This document shows positions 33,065 through 40,962 of a DNA stretch of 46,042 bases, one piece after another (the stretch's first letter is position 1; each line of letters opens with the position of its first letter). The notes below the pieces were generated by a model, which worked only from the letters and a program-made list of their open reading frames with translations, ran no database searches and was not told where the DNA came from. The stretch lies in the NCBI GenBank assembly GCA_947453715.1, contig CANGHX010000003.1, positions 1 to 46,042 of the forward strand. The letters run 5' to 3'. A program made the translations under genes and the position numbers. Origin of the DNA: Flavobacteriales bacterium. Lineage in GTDB: Bacteria > Bacteroidota > Bacteroidia > Flavobacteriales_D > Crocinitomicaceae.

Positions 33065-33505
33065 ATGTTAAAATACCTAATAATAATTCTTCTGATTTTT
33101 AATGTCTTTAATATCTTTTCTCAGAGATATCAAGCTTTTGATTGTTTAGAAGCAGATAAAAGTAATGTTGATAATATTACGTTTGAGTGTAATAAAAAAG
33201 TTGATAAAATAAAAACAAATTTACAAACAAGTAAAAACTATAAACAAGCACAATTGCAATTAAATAGTGTTGATGATTTATTTAACAATCATCCAGAAAT
33301 AGTAGCAATAAAGAAAAATTACAACGATTTTACCGAAGAAGACAATTTTAAGAGAGAGTTAGTAAAATCAGGAGTATTAGCGCTTACAAAATACGAAGAA
33401 TGGAAGAAAAAAGTATTAGTTGCTTTTGAGGAAAAAGGCGGTACAAATTACAATCCTGACACAAAAAAATATACCTCGATAAAAAAAATAATTGAAAGCA
33501 TATGA
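33065..33505 (+). CDS. Secreted protein of unknown function
   Basis: 146 residues with a signal peptide (residues 1-20, ending NIFSQ). The mature part is helical, rich in Lys, Asn and Asp, with two cysteines close to the N-terminus (DCLEADKS, FECNKK). No family recognised. Its last codon overlaps the ATG of the decayed gene at 33502 by an ATGA, which suggests that the two once formed an operon. Codon use is as AT-rich as the island around it. Confidence 0.55.
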   Translation: MLKYLIIILLIFNVFNIFSQRYQAFDCLEADKSNVDNITFECNKKVDKIKTNLQTSKNYKQAQLQLNSVDDLFNNHPEIVAIKKNYNDFTEEDNFKRELVKSGVLALTKYEEWKKKVLVAFEEKGGTNYNPDTKKYTSIKKIIESI

Positions 33506-33839
33506 AAAATTTAATTTTTAGTGTATTTCTTACATTAATATTAAATACTTATTATCAGGAGGGTTGGACAAAAAAATGTATATATTATTGAAAATAATGC
33601 AATTGGAGAAAAGGAATATAAAACGGAAATTTAACTATTACATTTACAACTGACTCCAAAACTACCATATATTTCTTTGATAATACTAATTCACTCTAAG
33701 TGATGAATACACAAATAGCTATAAGAAAATGCTGGCTAAAAACGGTTAAATAATAGGTGCTAACCAATGGCGATATCAAGGTACTAACTGCTACTTTGTT
33801 ATAAGCTATGAAAAAGATACTTTTGTATTATGGAAATAA
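33502..33839 (+). pseudogene. Decayed secreted protein gene with several frameshifts and a nonsense codon
   Basis: ATG at 33502 opens a signal-peptide-like start (MKNLIFSVFLTLILNTYYQ) that stops at 33589-33591. The coding sense continues in other frames. First comes NVYIIENNAIGEKEYKTEI (after a shift at the A7 run 33570-33576), then LTITFTTDSKTTIYFFDNTN (back in the first frame, about 33631-33696). Then SDEYTNSYKKMLAKNG follows, an in-frame TAA at 33747 and IIGANQWRYQGTNCYFV to the final TAA at 33837-33839. Three shifts and one stop are needed to join it. It looks like a recently broken gene of about 110 codons; its function is unknown. Confidence 0.7.
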
Positions 33840-33856
33840 AATTTAATTAAAAAATC

Positions 33857-34471
33857 ATGTATTTTATAGAGCAAAACAATAATAAAATAGGTCCGTTAAC
33901 TTATGATCAATTAACAGGTTACATTATATTTAAGGATACACTTATTTGGAAAAGCGGGCTTGAATCATGGCAAAAAGCAATAACTTTTGAAGAACTAAAA
34001 AGTCTTATTATTGATGAGCCACCTTTACTTCCTGAAGAACAAGCACTAGTGAATAGAAACGAGAAGTTAAAGTCGAATAAAAGAAATGTATTAAGATTTC
34101 TTTTTAAAAGCTTTGTATGGGCTTTACCTATAACTTATTTGTATATGTTATATGACTTCGATTCTGTGAAAAAAGGGTTTTATGATAAAGGTGAATTTGC
34201 TATATATTTTACATTAGAAGAAAAGAGAGATGTATATCTTTATTTTAAGAATTATTTTTTGATGTACTTCATCGTGCTATTAGTGTTTGTTATGATTATA
34301 AAGCTTATTTACAGTGTTGTAAAGGGGACAAATAACGATGAAGCTGATTATCAAGCAAAAAACACAAAAAACACAATGAAGAATGGCATTTCTAATGATG
34401 CAGCGCCATACTCATTTAAAGATGACAAAATTGATGATAACTTTAACTCTAACTCACCTTTAAAGTTTTAA
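33857..34471 (+). CDS. Membrane protein with an N-terminal GYF_2 domain
   Basis: 204 residues. Residues 1-55 match the GYF_2 (DUF4339) pattern: YFIEQNNNKIGPLTYDQL, DTLIWKSGLESWQKA. These small domains are found at the N-terminus of many bacterial membrane proteins and may bind proline-rich peptides. Two membrane segments follow (about 86-103, SFVWALPITYLYMLYDF; about 136-156, FLMYFIVLLVFVMIIKLIYSV). The tail is hydrophilic and rich in Asn and Asp. The gene is intact although its neighbours on both sides are decayed. Confidence 0.7.
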   Translation: MYFIEQNNNKIGPLTYDQLTGYIIFKDTLIWKSGLESWQKAITFEELKSLIIDEPPLLPEEQALVNRNEKLKSNKRNVLRFLFKSFVWALPITYLYMLYDFDSVKKGFYDKGEFAIYFTLEEKRDVYLYFKNYFLMYFIVLLVFVMIIKLIYSVVKGTNNDEADYQAKNTKNTMKNGISNDAAPYSFKDDKIDDNFNSNSPLKF

Positions 34472-34485
34472 TATACATAGTAGTG

Positions 34486-34887
34486 TTATGAGATATTTTA
34501 TTTATTCTTTCTAACCTATTCATTAGATGGTGTTTCATAATATCAACATTATAAATTAAAACTGATACTAAGTTTACATACTGGAAGAAAAAAAATAATG
34601 AATGTAAATGGAGTTGTATAATGAAGAACGCATGATGCTTTTGATAAGTTATTACCCTGAAGAAGATTATAGGTGTTTTAAAATTGTAAAGATTTAAATA
34701 TGAAACAATATAGATTATAGTCCTGACTTTTGATGTAAATAAATTTAAATAACTGAAAATCAGCTAATTTAATTAAAATAGGGAAGTTAAAAACGCATTA
34801 CAGTTTGATGTTAACAACAATTCGGTCTTAATAAGTATTTCTGAAAAAATGGAAAATAATATTTATTTTCACGCTGTTATTTTTTAA
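34486..34887 (+). pseudogene. Possible gene remnants before exbB
   Basis: The 427-bp gap between the GYF_2 gene and exbB has no intact gene. Protein-like fragments occur in different frames. MRYFIYSF at 34488 is followed by a stop, LILSLHTGRKKIMNVNG lies near 34565, and MELYNEERMMLLISYYPEED near 34610. NREVKNALQFDVNNNSVLIS then continues to a stop at 34885-34887. The last piece (about 36 codons) looks most convincingly coding. This would be a second gene broken by several mutations, but the individual fragments are short. Confidence 0.35.
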
Positions 34888-34898
34888 ACTTTATTAAA

Positions 34899-35651
34899 AT
34901 GAGAAAATACCTGGGGTTGATAGTTTTAACTTCTATATTCGCTTCAGTAGCGAATGGACAAATTTCAAGTCCGTCGGCAACGGTTGCTGATGCTGCTAAA
35001 AAAGTGGTTGTAACAGAAGAGATTTCTGCATTTGATTTCTTTATAAAAGGTGGATTTTTCTTAATTCCAATTTCAATATTATTGTTTTATACAATTTTTG
35101 TGATTGTAGAAAGATATTTATTTATCAAAAGAACAACTAAATACAATACACATTTAATTACAGATGTGAAATCCAGTTTAAATACTGGGAATATTGATGC
35201 TGCTGTTTCTTCAGCTGATAGAGATCAAACTGCTTTTGGGAATGTAATTAAAGAAGGAGTTTTAACAATTGGTCGTCCAATGGTTGAGATTGAATCTAAC
35301 ATGGAGAAAGTAGTAAATATCGAAGTTGGTAAAATGGAGAGAAAACTAGGTCACTTAGGGTTAATTGCAGGTATTGCACCAACGTTAGGATTTATTGGTA
35401 CAATTTCAGGGGTAATTAAAATTTTCTATAGCATCTCGATTTCAGAAGATATTAGTATCGGTAACATTTCAGGTGGTTTATACGAGAAAATGATTAGTTC
35501 TGGTTCAGGTTTGATCGTAGGTATTATTGCATTTACTGGATACCATTTATTAAACGGAATGATCGATAATTTCGCGTTAAATGTTCAAAAAAGCATATTA
35601 GAATTTATTCAAGTTTTACAAAGACCAAATCATGGCGATAAAGCGAAATAA
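34899..35651 (+). CDS. exbB: ExbB/TolQ/MotA-family proton channel protein
   Basis: 250 residues. It begins with a signal-like segment (MRKYLGLIVLTSIFASVANGQ), an extension seen in Bacteroidota ExbB. Three membrane helices follow: about 45-66 (GGFFLIPISILLFYTIFVIV), about 155-178 (GLIAGIAPTLGFIGTISGVI) and about 203-222 (SSGSGLIVGIIAFTGYHLL). The GLIAGIAPTLGFIGTISGV stretch is the MotA_ExbB signature. With ExbD it forms the proton-driven motor that energises TonB. The gene overlaps exbD by 20 bp. Confidence 0.92.
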   Translation: MRKYLGLIVLTSIFASVANGQISSPSATVADAAKKVVVTEEISAFDFFIKGGFFLIPISILLFYTIFVIVERYLFIKRTTKYNTHLITDVKSSLNTGNIDAAVSSADRDQTAFGNVIKEGVLTIGRPMVEIESNMEKVVNIEVGKMERKLGHLGLIAGIAPTLGFIGTISGVIKIFYSISISEDISIGNISGGLYEKMISSGSGLIVGIIAFTGYHLLNGMIDNFALNVQKSILEFIQVLQRPNHGDKAK

Positions 35652-36039
35652 ACGATTTCATGTTGAGGTTGCTACTTCAGCATTGAGTGATATCATGTTC
35701 TTCTTGCTTTTGTTCTTTTTGATTATTTCGACATTAGCAAATCCGAATGTGATTAAAATGACTTTGCCTAAAGCAGAGCAAAACGATAAACAAGGAAAGC
35801 AAATGTTGAGTATTTCAGTTACTCAAGATGAAGCTAAAATGAAACATTATTTCATCGATAAAGATGAAGTTCCTTTTGAAGAATTAGAGACTAAAATCTT
35901 ATCTAATTTGAGTGGAAGTAAAGATCAATCAATTGTTGTTCGAATTCCGTTTGATTTACAAGTTCAAGATTTAATAGATGTGCTACAAATTGCAGTTAGA
36001 AACAATCTAAAATTTGTGATTGCTACGAGTCCTAAGTGA
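35632..36039 (+). CDS. exbD: ExbD-family biopolymer transport protein
   Basis: 135 residues. One membrane helix near the N-terminus (about 17-36) with the essential Asp in LSDIMFFLLLFFLIIST, then a periplasmic domain ending in IVVRIPFDLQVQDLIDVLQI and VIATSPK. It works with ExbB in the same inner-membrane complex. The start ATG lies within exbB. A terminator follows. Confidence 0.92.
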   Translation: MAIKRNKRFHVEVATSALSDIMFFLLLFFLIISTLANPNVIKMTLPKAEQNDKQGKQMLSISVTQDEAKMKHYFIDKDEVPFEELETKILSNLSGSKDQSIVVRIPFDLQVQDLIDVLQIAVRNNLKFVIATSPK

Positions 36040-36061
36040 TTTAAATAAAATTAAATACTGT

Positions 36062-36096
36062 TAAAGCTATCTCTCATCGGGTAGCTTTTTTTATTT
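36062..36096 (+). terminator. Terminator after exbD
   Basis: aaagcta (36063-36069) pairs with tagcttt (36082-36088), extended by C-G and G-T pairs, then a T-run. Confidence 0.8.
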
Positions 36097-36126
36097 GTGA
36101 TTATAGCTATAAAAGTTTTGGATCTA

Positions 36127-36585
36127 TTATACTTTCAATCGAGCCAATTTTCTTTCTTCAGCTAATTGATACTCTATTTTTTCTTTTTCTGTCGATGGTT
36201 TTAAACCTGGAACTTGAGTTGGATTTGCGTTATCGTCGATGGCTACAAATGTAAAATAAGCTTCATTAATTAAGTATTCTTTTTGAGTAAGTACTTTTTT
36301 AGCCCAAGCTTGAACAAAGATTTCCATTGATGAAGTAAAGGCTCTTGTAACTTTTGCTTTAATAGTTACAATGTCACCAACTTTTGCAGGTGCTTTAAAT
36401 TTCACGCTATCTATTGATGCTGTAACACAAATATGCTCAGCGTGATTTTGAGAACAAATAGCGGCAGCAGTATCCAACCAATGAACCAATCTTCCTCCTT
36501 GTAAAATCCCCATTGGGTTTGTATCATTTGGAAAAACGATTTGAGTCATAATTGTTTCAGAATGCTTTGGTGCTTTTGCTTTCAT
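36127..36585 (-). CDS. Acyl-CoA thioesterase, hot-dog fold
   Basis: 152 residues. The hot-dog thioesterase pattern of the YciA/BACH type: TMTQIVFPNDTNPMGILQGG with the Asn/Asp-containing active-site segment, then HWLDTAAAICSQNHAE and CVTASIDSVKFKAPAKVGD. It hydrolyses acyl-CoA to free acid and CoA. A minus-strand TAACTTTG at 36602-36609 gives a promoter box 17 bp before the ATG. It is a single gene, convergent with exbD. Confidence 0.9.
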   Translation of the reverse strand: MKAKAPKHSETIMTQIVFPNDTNPMGILQGGRLVHWLDTAAAICSQNHAEHICVTASIDSVKFKAPAKVGDIVTIKAKVTRAFTSSMEIFVQAWAKKVLTQKEYLINEAYFTFVAIDDNANPTQVPGLKPSTEKEKIEYQLAEERKLARLKV

Positions 36586-36687
36586 GTTAAAATATTTTTG
36601 TCAAAGTTAATCTTAATTTGATCAGTTAAAAATGATTAAAATCATTCGATTGAATTTTAAAAGATGAATTAAAAAGAACGGAAGTTG

Positions 36688-36695
36688 TATCTTTG
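36688..36695 (+). promoter_or_regulatory. selO -7 promoter element TATCTTTG
   Basis: Exact box, ending 30 bp before the ATG at 36726. The last three bases form a TTG that would give a longer protein; it is rejected as a start for that reason. Confidence 0.6.
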
Positions 36696-36725
36696 ATTGA
36701 AGTACTATTTCAAAATATACAACTA

Positions 36726-38183
36726 ATGAGCGAAAATAATAGGATAAAAAAATGGAATTGGGATAATACCTATTTAAAGGTAGATGAAAATTTATTTCGA
36801 ATTTTGAATCCATTTCCTGTAAATGAACCTCGTTTAGTTCTGTATAACCAAGAGTTGGCAAATGAATTAGATTTAAATGATTTAACTCAAGATCAAATTA
36901 TTTTAGAATTATCAGGAAATCAAGTTCCAGAACATACAACTCCTTTAGCTCAAGCGTATGCTGGACATCAGTTCGGTCATTTTAATATTTTAGGAGATGG
37001 AAGAGCAATTCTACTTGGGGAACATGTAACAAAAGATAATACCCGTTTTGATATTCAGTTGAAAGGTTCAGGTCGTACTTATTTTTCTAGAAACGGAGAT
37101 GGACGTGCCACTCTTTATGCAATGCTTCGAGAATATTTAATAAGTGAAGCGATGCATGGTTTGAAAATCCCAACTACAAGAAGTTTAGCAGTTATTGCGA
37201 CAGGTGATGAAGTTTATCGAGAGAAAGTAAGTGAAGGTGGTGTTTTAACGAGGATAGCAAAAAGTCATATTCGAGTAGGAACGTTTCAATATGCGGCTAA
37301 ATATTTGAAAAAAGAAGATTTACAGAATTATACGGAGTATGTAATAAATCGACATTACCCTGAATTATTAAATGAAGATAATTTAGCTTTAGCATTATTG
37401 AAAAAAGTGCAAGATCAACAAATTGATTTGATTGTAAATTGGATGCGTGTAGGCTTTATTCATGGGGTAATGAATACAGATAATGTAAGTGTCGCGGGTG
37501 AGACAATTGATTATGGCCCTTGTGCTTTTATGAACGCCTACCATCCTGAAACTGTTTTTAGTTCCATCGATCGTGATGGTAGATATGCTTATGGGAATCA
37601 ACCAGCTATTACGCAGTGGAACATGGCGCGTTTTGCAAGTGCATTATTGCCAATAATACATGAAGTAGAGGAAGAAGCAGTGAAGTTGTGTGAAACGATT
37701 ATTTATCAATTTCCTGAAGATTACGAATCGAAATGGTTGAAAATGATGTGTGATAAATTAGGGATTCTTGAGCATCAAATAGAGGATAAGAGTTTGGTTG
37801 ATGAGCTTTTGAGTTGGATGCAAAAGTACAAAGCGGATTTCACGAATACATTTCTGAATATTTCAAAATCATTAGATGAATTAGAAGGAATTTATCTAAA
37901 TGAAGAGTTCCAAGCTTGGAAACTTAAGTGGAGTATTAGAGTCGAAAGTTTTGAATTTGAAAGTGTATTGAGCTTAATGAATAGCAATAATCCTTCCTTT
38001 ATTCCTCGAAATCATTTGGTTGAAGAAGCTTTATTGAATGGGGTTGAGAAGAACGATTTTAAATTGTTTAAAGAACTTTTATTGGTTTTAAAAAATCCTT
38101 ATCAATCCAATTCTACATTTAAGCATTTTCAAGTCGTTCCGGCTGATTTTGATTTGGGTTACCAAACGTTTTGTGGCACTTGA
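36726..38183 (+). CDS. selO: SelO-type protein adenylyltransferase (YdiU family)
   Basis: 485 residues from ATG 36726. A pseudokinase-fold enzyme that transfers AMP to protein Ser/Thr/Tyr. Family motifs: YAGHQFGHFNILGDGRAILL near the N-terminus, QLKGSGRTYFSRNGDGRATL, REYLISEAMHGLKIPTTRSL, WMRVGFIHGVMNTDNVSVAG with the catalytic Asp and metal-binding Asn, and DYGPCAFMNAY. The C-terminus ends GYQTFCGT. The final Cys-containing tail is where the eukaryotic enzymes carry selenocysteine. It is convergent with a small unknown gene 9 bp downstream. Confidence 0.95.
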   Translation: MSENNRIKKWNWDNTYLKVDENLFRILNPFPVNEPRLVLYNQELANELDLNDLTQDQIILELSGNQVPEHTTPLAQAYAGHQFGHFNILGDGRAILLGEHVTKDNTRFDIQLKGSGRTYFSRNGDGRATLYAMLREYLISEAMHGLKIPTTRSLAVIATGDEVYREKVSEGGVLTRIAKSHIRVGTFQYAAKYLKKEDLQNYTEYVINRHYPELLNEDNLALALLKKVQDQQIDLIVNWMRVGFIHGVMNTDNVSVAGETIDYGPCAFMNAYHPETVFSSIDRDGRYAYGNQPAITQWNMARFASALLPIIHEVEEEAVKLCETIIYQFPEDYESKWLKMMCDKLGILEHQIEDKSLVDELLSWMQKYKADFTNTFLNISKSLDELEGIYLNEEFQAWKLKWSIRVESFEFESVLSLMNSNNPSFIPRNHLVEEALLNGVEKNDFKLFKELLLVLKNPYQSNSTFKHFQVVPADFDLGYQTFCGT

Positions 38184-38192
38184 TAAAGAAGT

Positions 38193-38480
38193 TTATTTTT
38201 TTCTAGCTAATAAGTTTTGAAAGTCGGGAAGAGGGTTCTCCATGAATTTTAATTCTTGTATCACCGTAGAGCTATTTTTCTTTAAAAATTCTTTCATGAT
38301 TAGCTTGTTGAATTCCTCTTTGTTTTGAAATAAATCCTTTAAAACAAATTCTGAATCATCTCGATTTAAGAGCATCAAATTCACAAAATCTTCCGCAATC
38401 GCTAGACGCATTGATACTAAAAGAATGTCATTGTATTTTGAAATAAGATCCTTTATTTTTTGTTCTTGTTCTGCGTTCAT
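38193..38480 (-). CDS. Small helical protein, unknown function
   Basis: 95 residues, no signal peptide. Almost entirely helical by composition, with alternating hydrophobic and charged residues (EQKIKDLISKYNDILLVSMR, FQNKEEFNKLIMKEFLKKN). No family recognised. A minus-strand TACCTTTG at 38503-38510 fits a -7 box 22 bp before the ATG and supports a real gene. Confidence 0.6.
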   Translation of the reverse strand: MNAEQEQKIKDLISKYNDILLVSMRLAIAEDFVNLMLLNRDDSEFVLKDLFQNKEEFNKLIMKEFLKKNSSTVIQELKFMENPLPDFQNLLARKK

Positions 38481-38583
38481 TTAATCGAAAGATAATTGAA
38501 AACAAAGGTAGAGATTATATAAGGATGGTTTTTGAGGAAATTGAGAAATGTATTAACAAATGATAAATAGGTGTAAAAAAACA

Positions 38584-38618
38584 AAACCCTAATAGAAATT
38601 GATACTCTATTAGGGTTT
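38584..38618 (-). terminator. Terminator of the tRNA-Asp transcript
   Basis: aaaccctaatag (38584-38595) pairs perfectly over 12 bp with ctattagggttt (38607-38618). On the minus strand the stem is followed by TTGTTTTTTT. It lies downstream of the tRNA-Asp gene. Confidence 0.9.
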
Positions 38619-38653
38619 CTAAGCTTACAGCCATATAAGCTATACTTTAAAAG

Positions 38654-38727
38654 CGGTCTGGACGGGACTCGAACCCGCGACCTCCGCCGTGACAGGGCGG
38701 CATTCTAACCAACTGAACTACCAAACC
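38654..38727 (-). tRNA. tRNA-Asp (anticodon GTC)
   Basis: 74 nt on the minus strand. Acceptor stem ggtttgg/ccagacc with one G-T pair, anticodon stem ccgcc/ggcgg with loop ctgtcac (GTC, plus-strand gac at 38691-38693), and T-arm gcgggttcgagtcccgt. CCA is not encoded. The leader from the promoter is about 85 nt. Confidence 0.97.
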
Positions 38728-38817
38728 AATATTTTGTAAGTCTTACGACTTTTCGATTACAATCGAATATTCAAAAATGAATCTTAAATATTGTTTTGCC
38801 TTACGTTTAAAGCGTTG

Positions 38818-38847
38818 CAAAGATACATACTTATTTTGAATCTGCAA
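38818..38847 (-). promoter_or_regulatory. tRNA-Asp promoter
   Basis: On the minus strand TTG (38847-38845) and TATCTTTG (38825-38818) are 19 bp apart, the same spacing as in the tRNA-Val promoter. Confidence 0.8.
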
Positions 38848-38912
38848 GAGTTTTTATTGAAAAAATTAAACTTTTTTTGATTTAATCCTTAATTAATCTA
38901 ATTTTCAATGAA

Positions 38913-40277
38913 TTAAAATGAAATATTTTTATCCAATAAATAAACTAAAGATCCAATTGCAGCACATCCAAGTTCTAATTCTCGTTTGTTTACACTTTCA
39001 AAAACATCGCTAGGAGCATGGTGAAAGTCAAAATAACGTTGTGAATCTGGAACAAAGCCAAATAAAGGAATTCCCTCAAATGATTTTTTTAATGGGCCAA
39101 TATCTACTCCGCCATAACCTTTATCAAAAATATGTAAATCATATGGTTTAAAAATAGGAGCAAAGGATTGCAAAAGGTTTAAGTATTTTTCATTTCCATC
39201 GATTTCAAATCCTCTTGGAGCAAATCCTCCACGATCACTTTCAACTGCTGCAATTTGAATGTCACCTCTACTTTTTGACCAAGTAGCATACGTTTGACCG
39301 CCTTTGTTTCCATTTTCTTCGTTCATAAAGAAAACGACTCTTAATGTATGTTTAGGTTTGTAGTTTAATGTTTTTAATATTCTTAATGCTTCTAAACAAT
39401 GAATGACTCCCGTTCCATCATCATGCGCACCTTCTCCAGTGTCCCAAGAATCTAAATGTCCACCAAATGTGATGATTTCATTTGGTTTTTCTGAACCTGT
39501 TAATTCAGCTATGACATTATATGAAACGGCATCAGGAAAATTTTTGCAGTCCATTTCGTATGCAAATCGAACTTTTGAAGTTTTAAGATAGTTTGACAAT
39601 ATATCTGCGTCTTTTGTTGCTAATGCAGCAGCTGGAATTTTTTGAATACTATCTTCATAATGCATCGAACCAGTGTGTGGATGTTCATCTACCGGTAAAC
39701 CAAGCGAACGAATAATCACACCAACGGCTCCCAATTTTGCAGATTCAATTGCTCCATTCCCCCTGATTACATAACAACCGCCATAAGCGCTAAAAGTGAT
39801 GATTTCTTTTTCATTCATCGGTTGATTCAGGAAAACAATCTTTCCTTTTACATCAGATGCTTTTGCTTTTTTTAAATCGTCAATGTGTTTGAATTCAATG
39901 ATTTCTGCTTCAAGTAAACCATTTGTTGCGATTGAGCCACCTAGAGCCAATAAATTCACTTTAATGATTTCATTTTTAGAAGTTTTGATCCAGCCAGCCT
40001 CTTTTGTGCCTCTTTCCCAATGTGGAACTTTGATTTCTTGAAGATAAACTTTGTCAAAACCGTAACTTTCCATTTTGGTTTTACTCCATTGAACAGCCAT
40101 TTCAGCTTCTGCAGAACCAGAAAGTCTTGCACCAATTTTTTTACATAATTCTCTTAAATCTTCGTAAGATTTACCTTCGCTTAATGCTTTGTTATATACA
40201 TTACGAATGAAAGTAGAATCGTTATTTTGAGAAAAAGAAATAATACTTATTGAAAGGAATAGAAATAGAATTTTCAT
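38913..40277 (-). CDS. Secreted M28-family metallopeptidase
   Basis: 454 residues with a signal peptide (residues 1-17). A PA-type inserted domain covers about 115-240. The co-catalytic zinc site is complete: His274 (GGHLDSWD), bridging Asp286 (AHDDGTG), catalytic Glu320/Glu321 (FMNEENG), Asp348 (ESDRGG) and His420 (FDFHHAPSD). It resembles carboxypeptidase Q-like M28 enzymes that remove terminal residues from peptides outside the cytoplasm. It follows the SRPBCC gene by 3 bp, so the two are cotranscribed. Confidence 0.9.
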   Translation of the reverse strand: MKILFLFLSISIISFSQNNDSTFIRNVYNKALSEGKSYEDLRELCKKIGARLSGSAEAEMAVQWSKTKMESYGFDKVYLQEIKVPHWERGTKEAGWIKTSKNEIIKVNLLALGGSIATNGLLEAEIIEFKHIDDLKKAKASDVKGKIVFLNQPMNEKEIITFSAYGGCYVIRGNGAIESAKLGAVGVIIRSLGLPVDEHPHTGSMHYEDSIQKIPAAALATKDADILSNYLKTSKVRFAYEMDCKNFPDAVSYNVIAELTGSEKPNEIITFGGHLDSWDTGEGAHDDGTGVIHCLEALRILKTLNYKPKHTLRVVFFMNEENGNKGGQTYATWSKSRGDIQIAAVESDRGGFAPRGFEIDGNEKYLNLLQSFAPIFKPYDLHIFDKGYGGVDIGPLKKSFEGIPLFGFVPDSQRYFDFHHAPSDVFESVNKRELELGCAAIGSLVYLLDKNISF

Positions 40278-40280
40278 AAT

Positions 40281-40814
40281 TTATTTGTTAACGTTTTCAA
40301 TTTTAGATTTTAATTTTTCCAAGCCTTGAATGAAATCTCTGCTTAACATTCCTTTTAAAAGAGCGCCGATAATTCTACCCATTGGAAATTTTCCCATGTT
40401 GATTTCTGTTCCCCAAATTACTTCCGTTCCATTTTCAGTAGGAGTCAATTTAAAAATGGCTCTGTTTGAATTTCCTTTTCCAAAAATTAAAGCGTGTTCA
40501 ACAAATTCATTTTGATCAATTTTAACAATCGTCATAGAGCCTTCTTTTACTTCTTTATTTCCTTTCCAAGAATATTTTGAATTTAGTTGACCTTCAGTTC
40601 CATCAAAACATTGTTGAATATTTGGATCTCTTTTTGACCACGGATCCCAAGTTACAAATTTGTTTAGTGAAACAATTTCAGGGAAAATAACTTCCGGTTT
40701 TTCGTTGATAATTATAGATTCCTGAATACGAGTTAATCTTGGGAAAAATAATCCAATAAAGTTTATTAACATGAATAAACAAGCTATTGGAGCTAAGATG
40801 TACAAAATGATCAT
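40281..40814 (-). CDS. SRPBCC (START-like) family protein with N-terminal membrane anchor
   Basis: 177 residues. A membrane helix at 2-24 (IILYILAPIACLFMLINFIG), then the helix-grip fold with pattern IVSLNKFVTWDPWSKRDPN and the strand-rich middle (YSWKGNKEVKEGSMTIVKI), ending in a long C-terminal helix (GALLKGMLSRDFIQGLEKLK). The family binds hydrophobic ligands; the ligand is unknown. First gene of a pair with the M28 peptidase. Confidence 0.8.
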   Translation of the reverse strand: MIILYILAPIACLFMLINFIGLFFPRLTRIQESIIINEKPEVIFPEIVSLNKFVTWDPWSKRDPNIQQCFDGTEGQLNSKYSWKGNKEVKEGSMTIVKIDQNEFVEHALIFGKGNSNRAIFKLTPTENGTEVIWGTEINMGKFPMGRIIGALLKGMLSRDFIQGLEKLKSKIENVNK

Positions 40815-40847
40815 TTTCTTTTTTTTTGAATAAAAATAGCAATTTTA

Positions 40848-40918
40848 ATTTTAGATTATAAATTTTAGATTTTAGATTAAAATTGTAATCAAAAATTCAA
40901 AATTCAAAATCCAAAATT
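40848..40918. repeat. AT-rich quasi-palindromic intergenic repeat
   Basis: The motif attttagatt occurs three times in 40849-40878, and aaaattc/aaaatcc repeats follow in 40892-40918. The two halves, aattttagattttagatt (40861-40878) and aattcaaaatccaaaatt (40901-40918), pair as an imperfect inverted repeat (15 of 18). It lies between two divergent genes, just before the ychF promoter. Confidence 0.6.
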
Positions 40919-40935
40919 AATTAATATTTCTTTCC

Positions 40936-40943
40936 TATCTTTG
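40936..40943 (+). promoter_or_regulatory. ychF -7 promoter element TATCTTTG
   Basis: TATCTTTGCATTC; ATG 19 bp after the box. Confidence 0.6.
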
Positions 40944-40962
40944 CATTCAAAATTTACGAAGA

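Noticed and set aside
32662-34890. Integrative element inserted at tRNA-Val
   Set aside because: No integrase and no repeat of the tRNA 3' end was found; only decayed and unknown genes are present.
36693-36725. Longer selO start at TTG 36693
   Set aside because: It overlaps the TATCTTTG box at 36688-36695.
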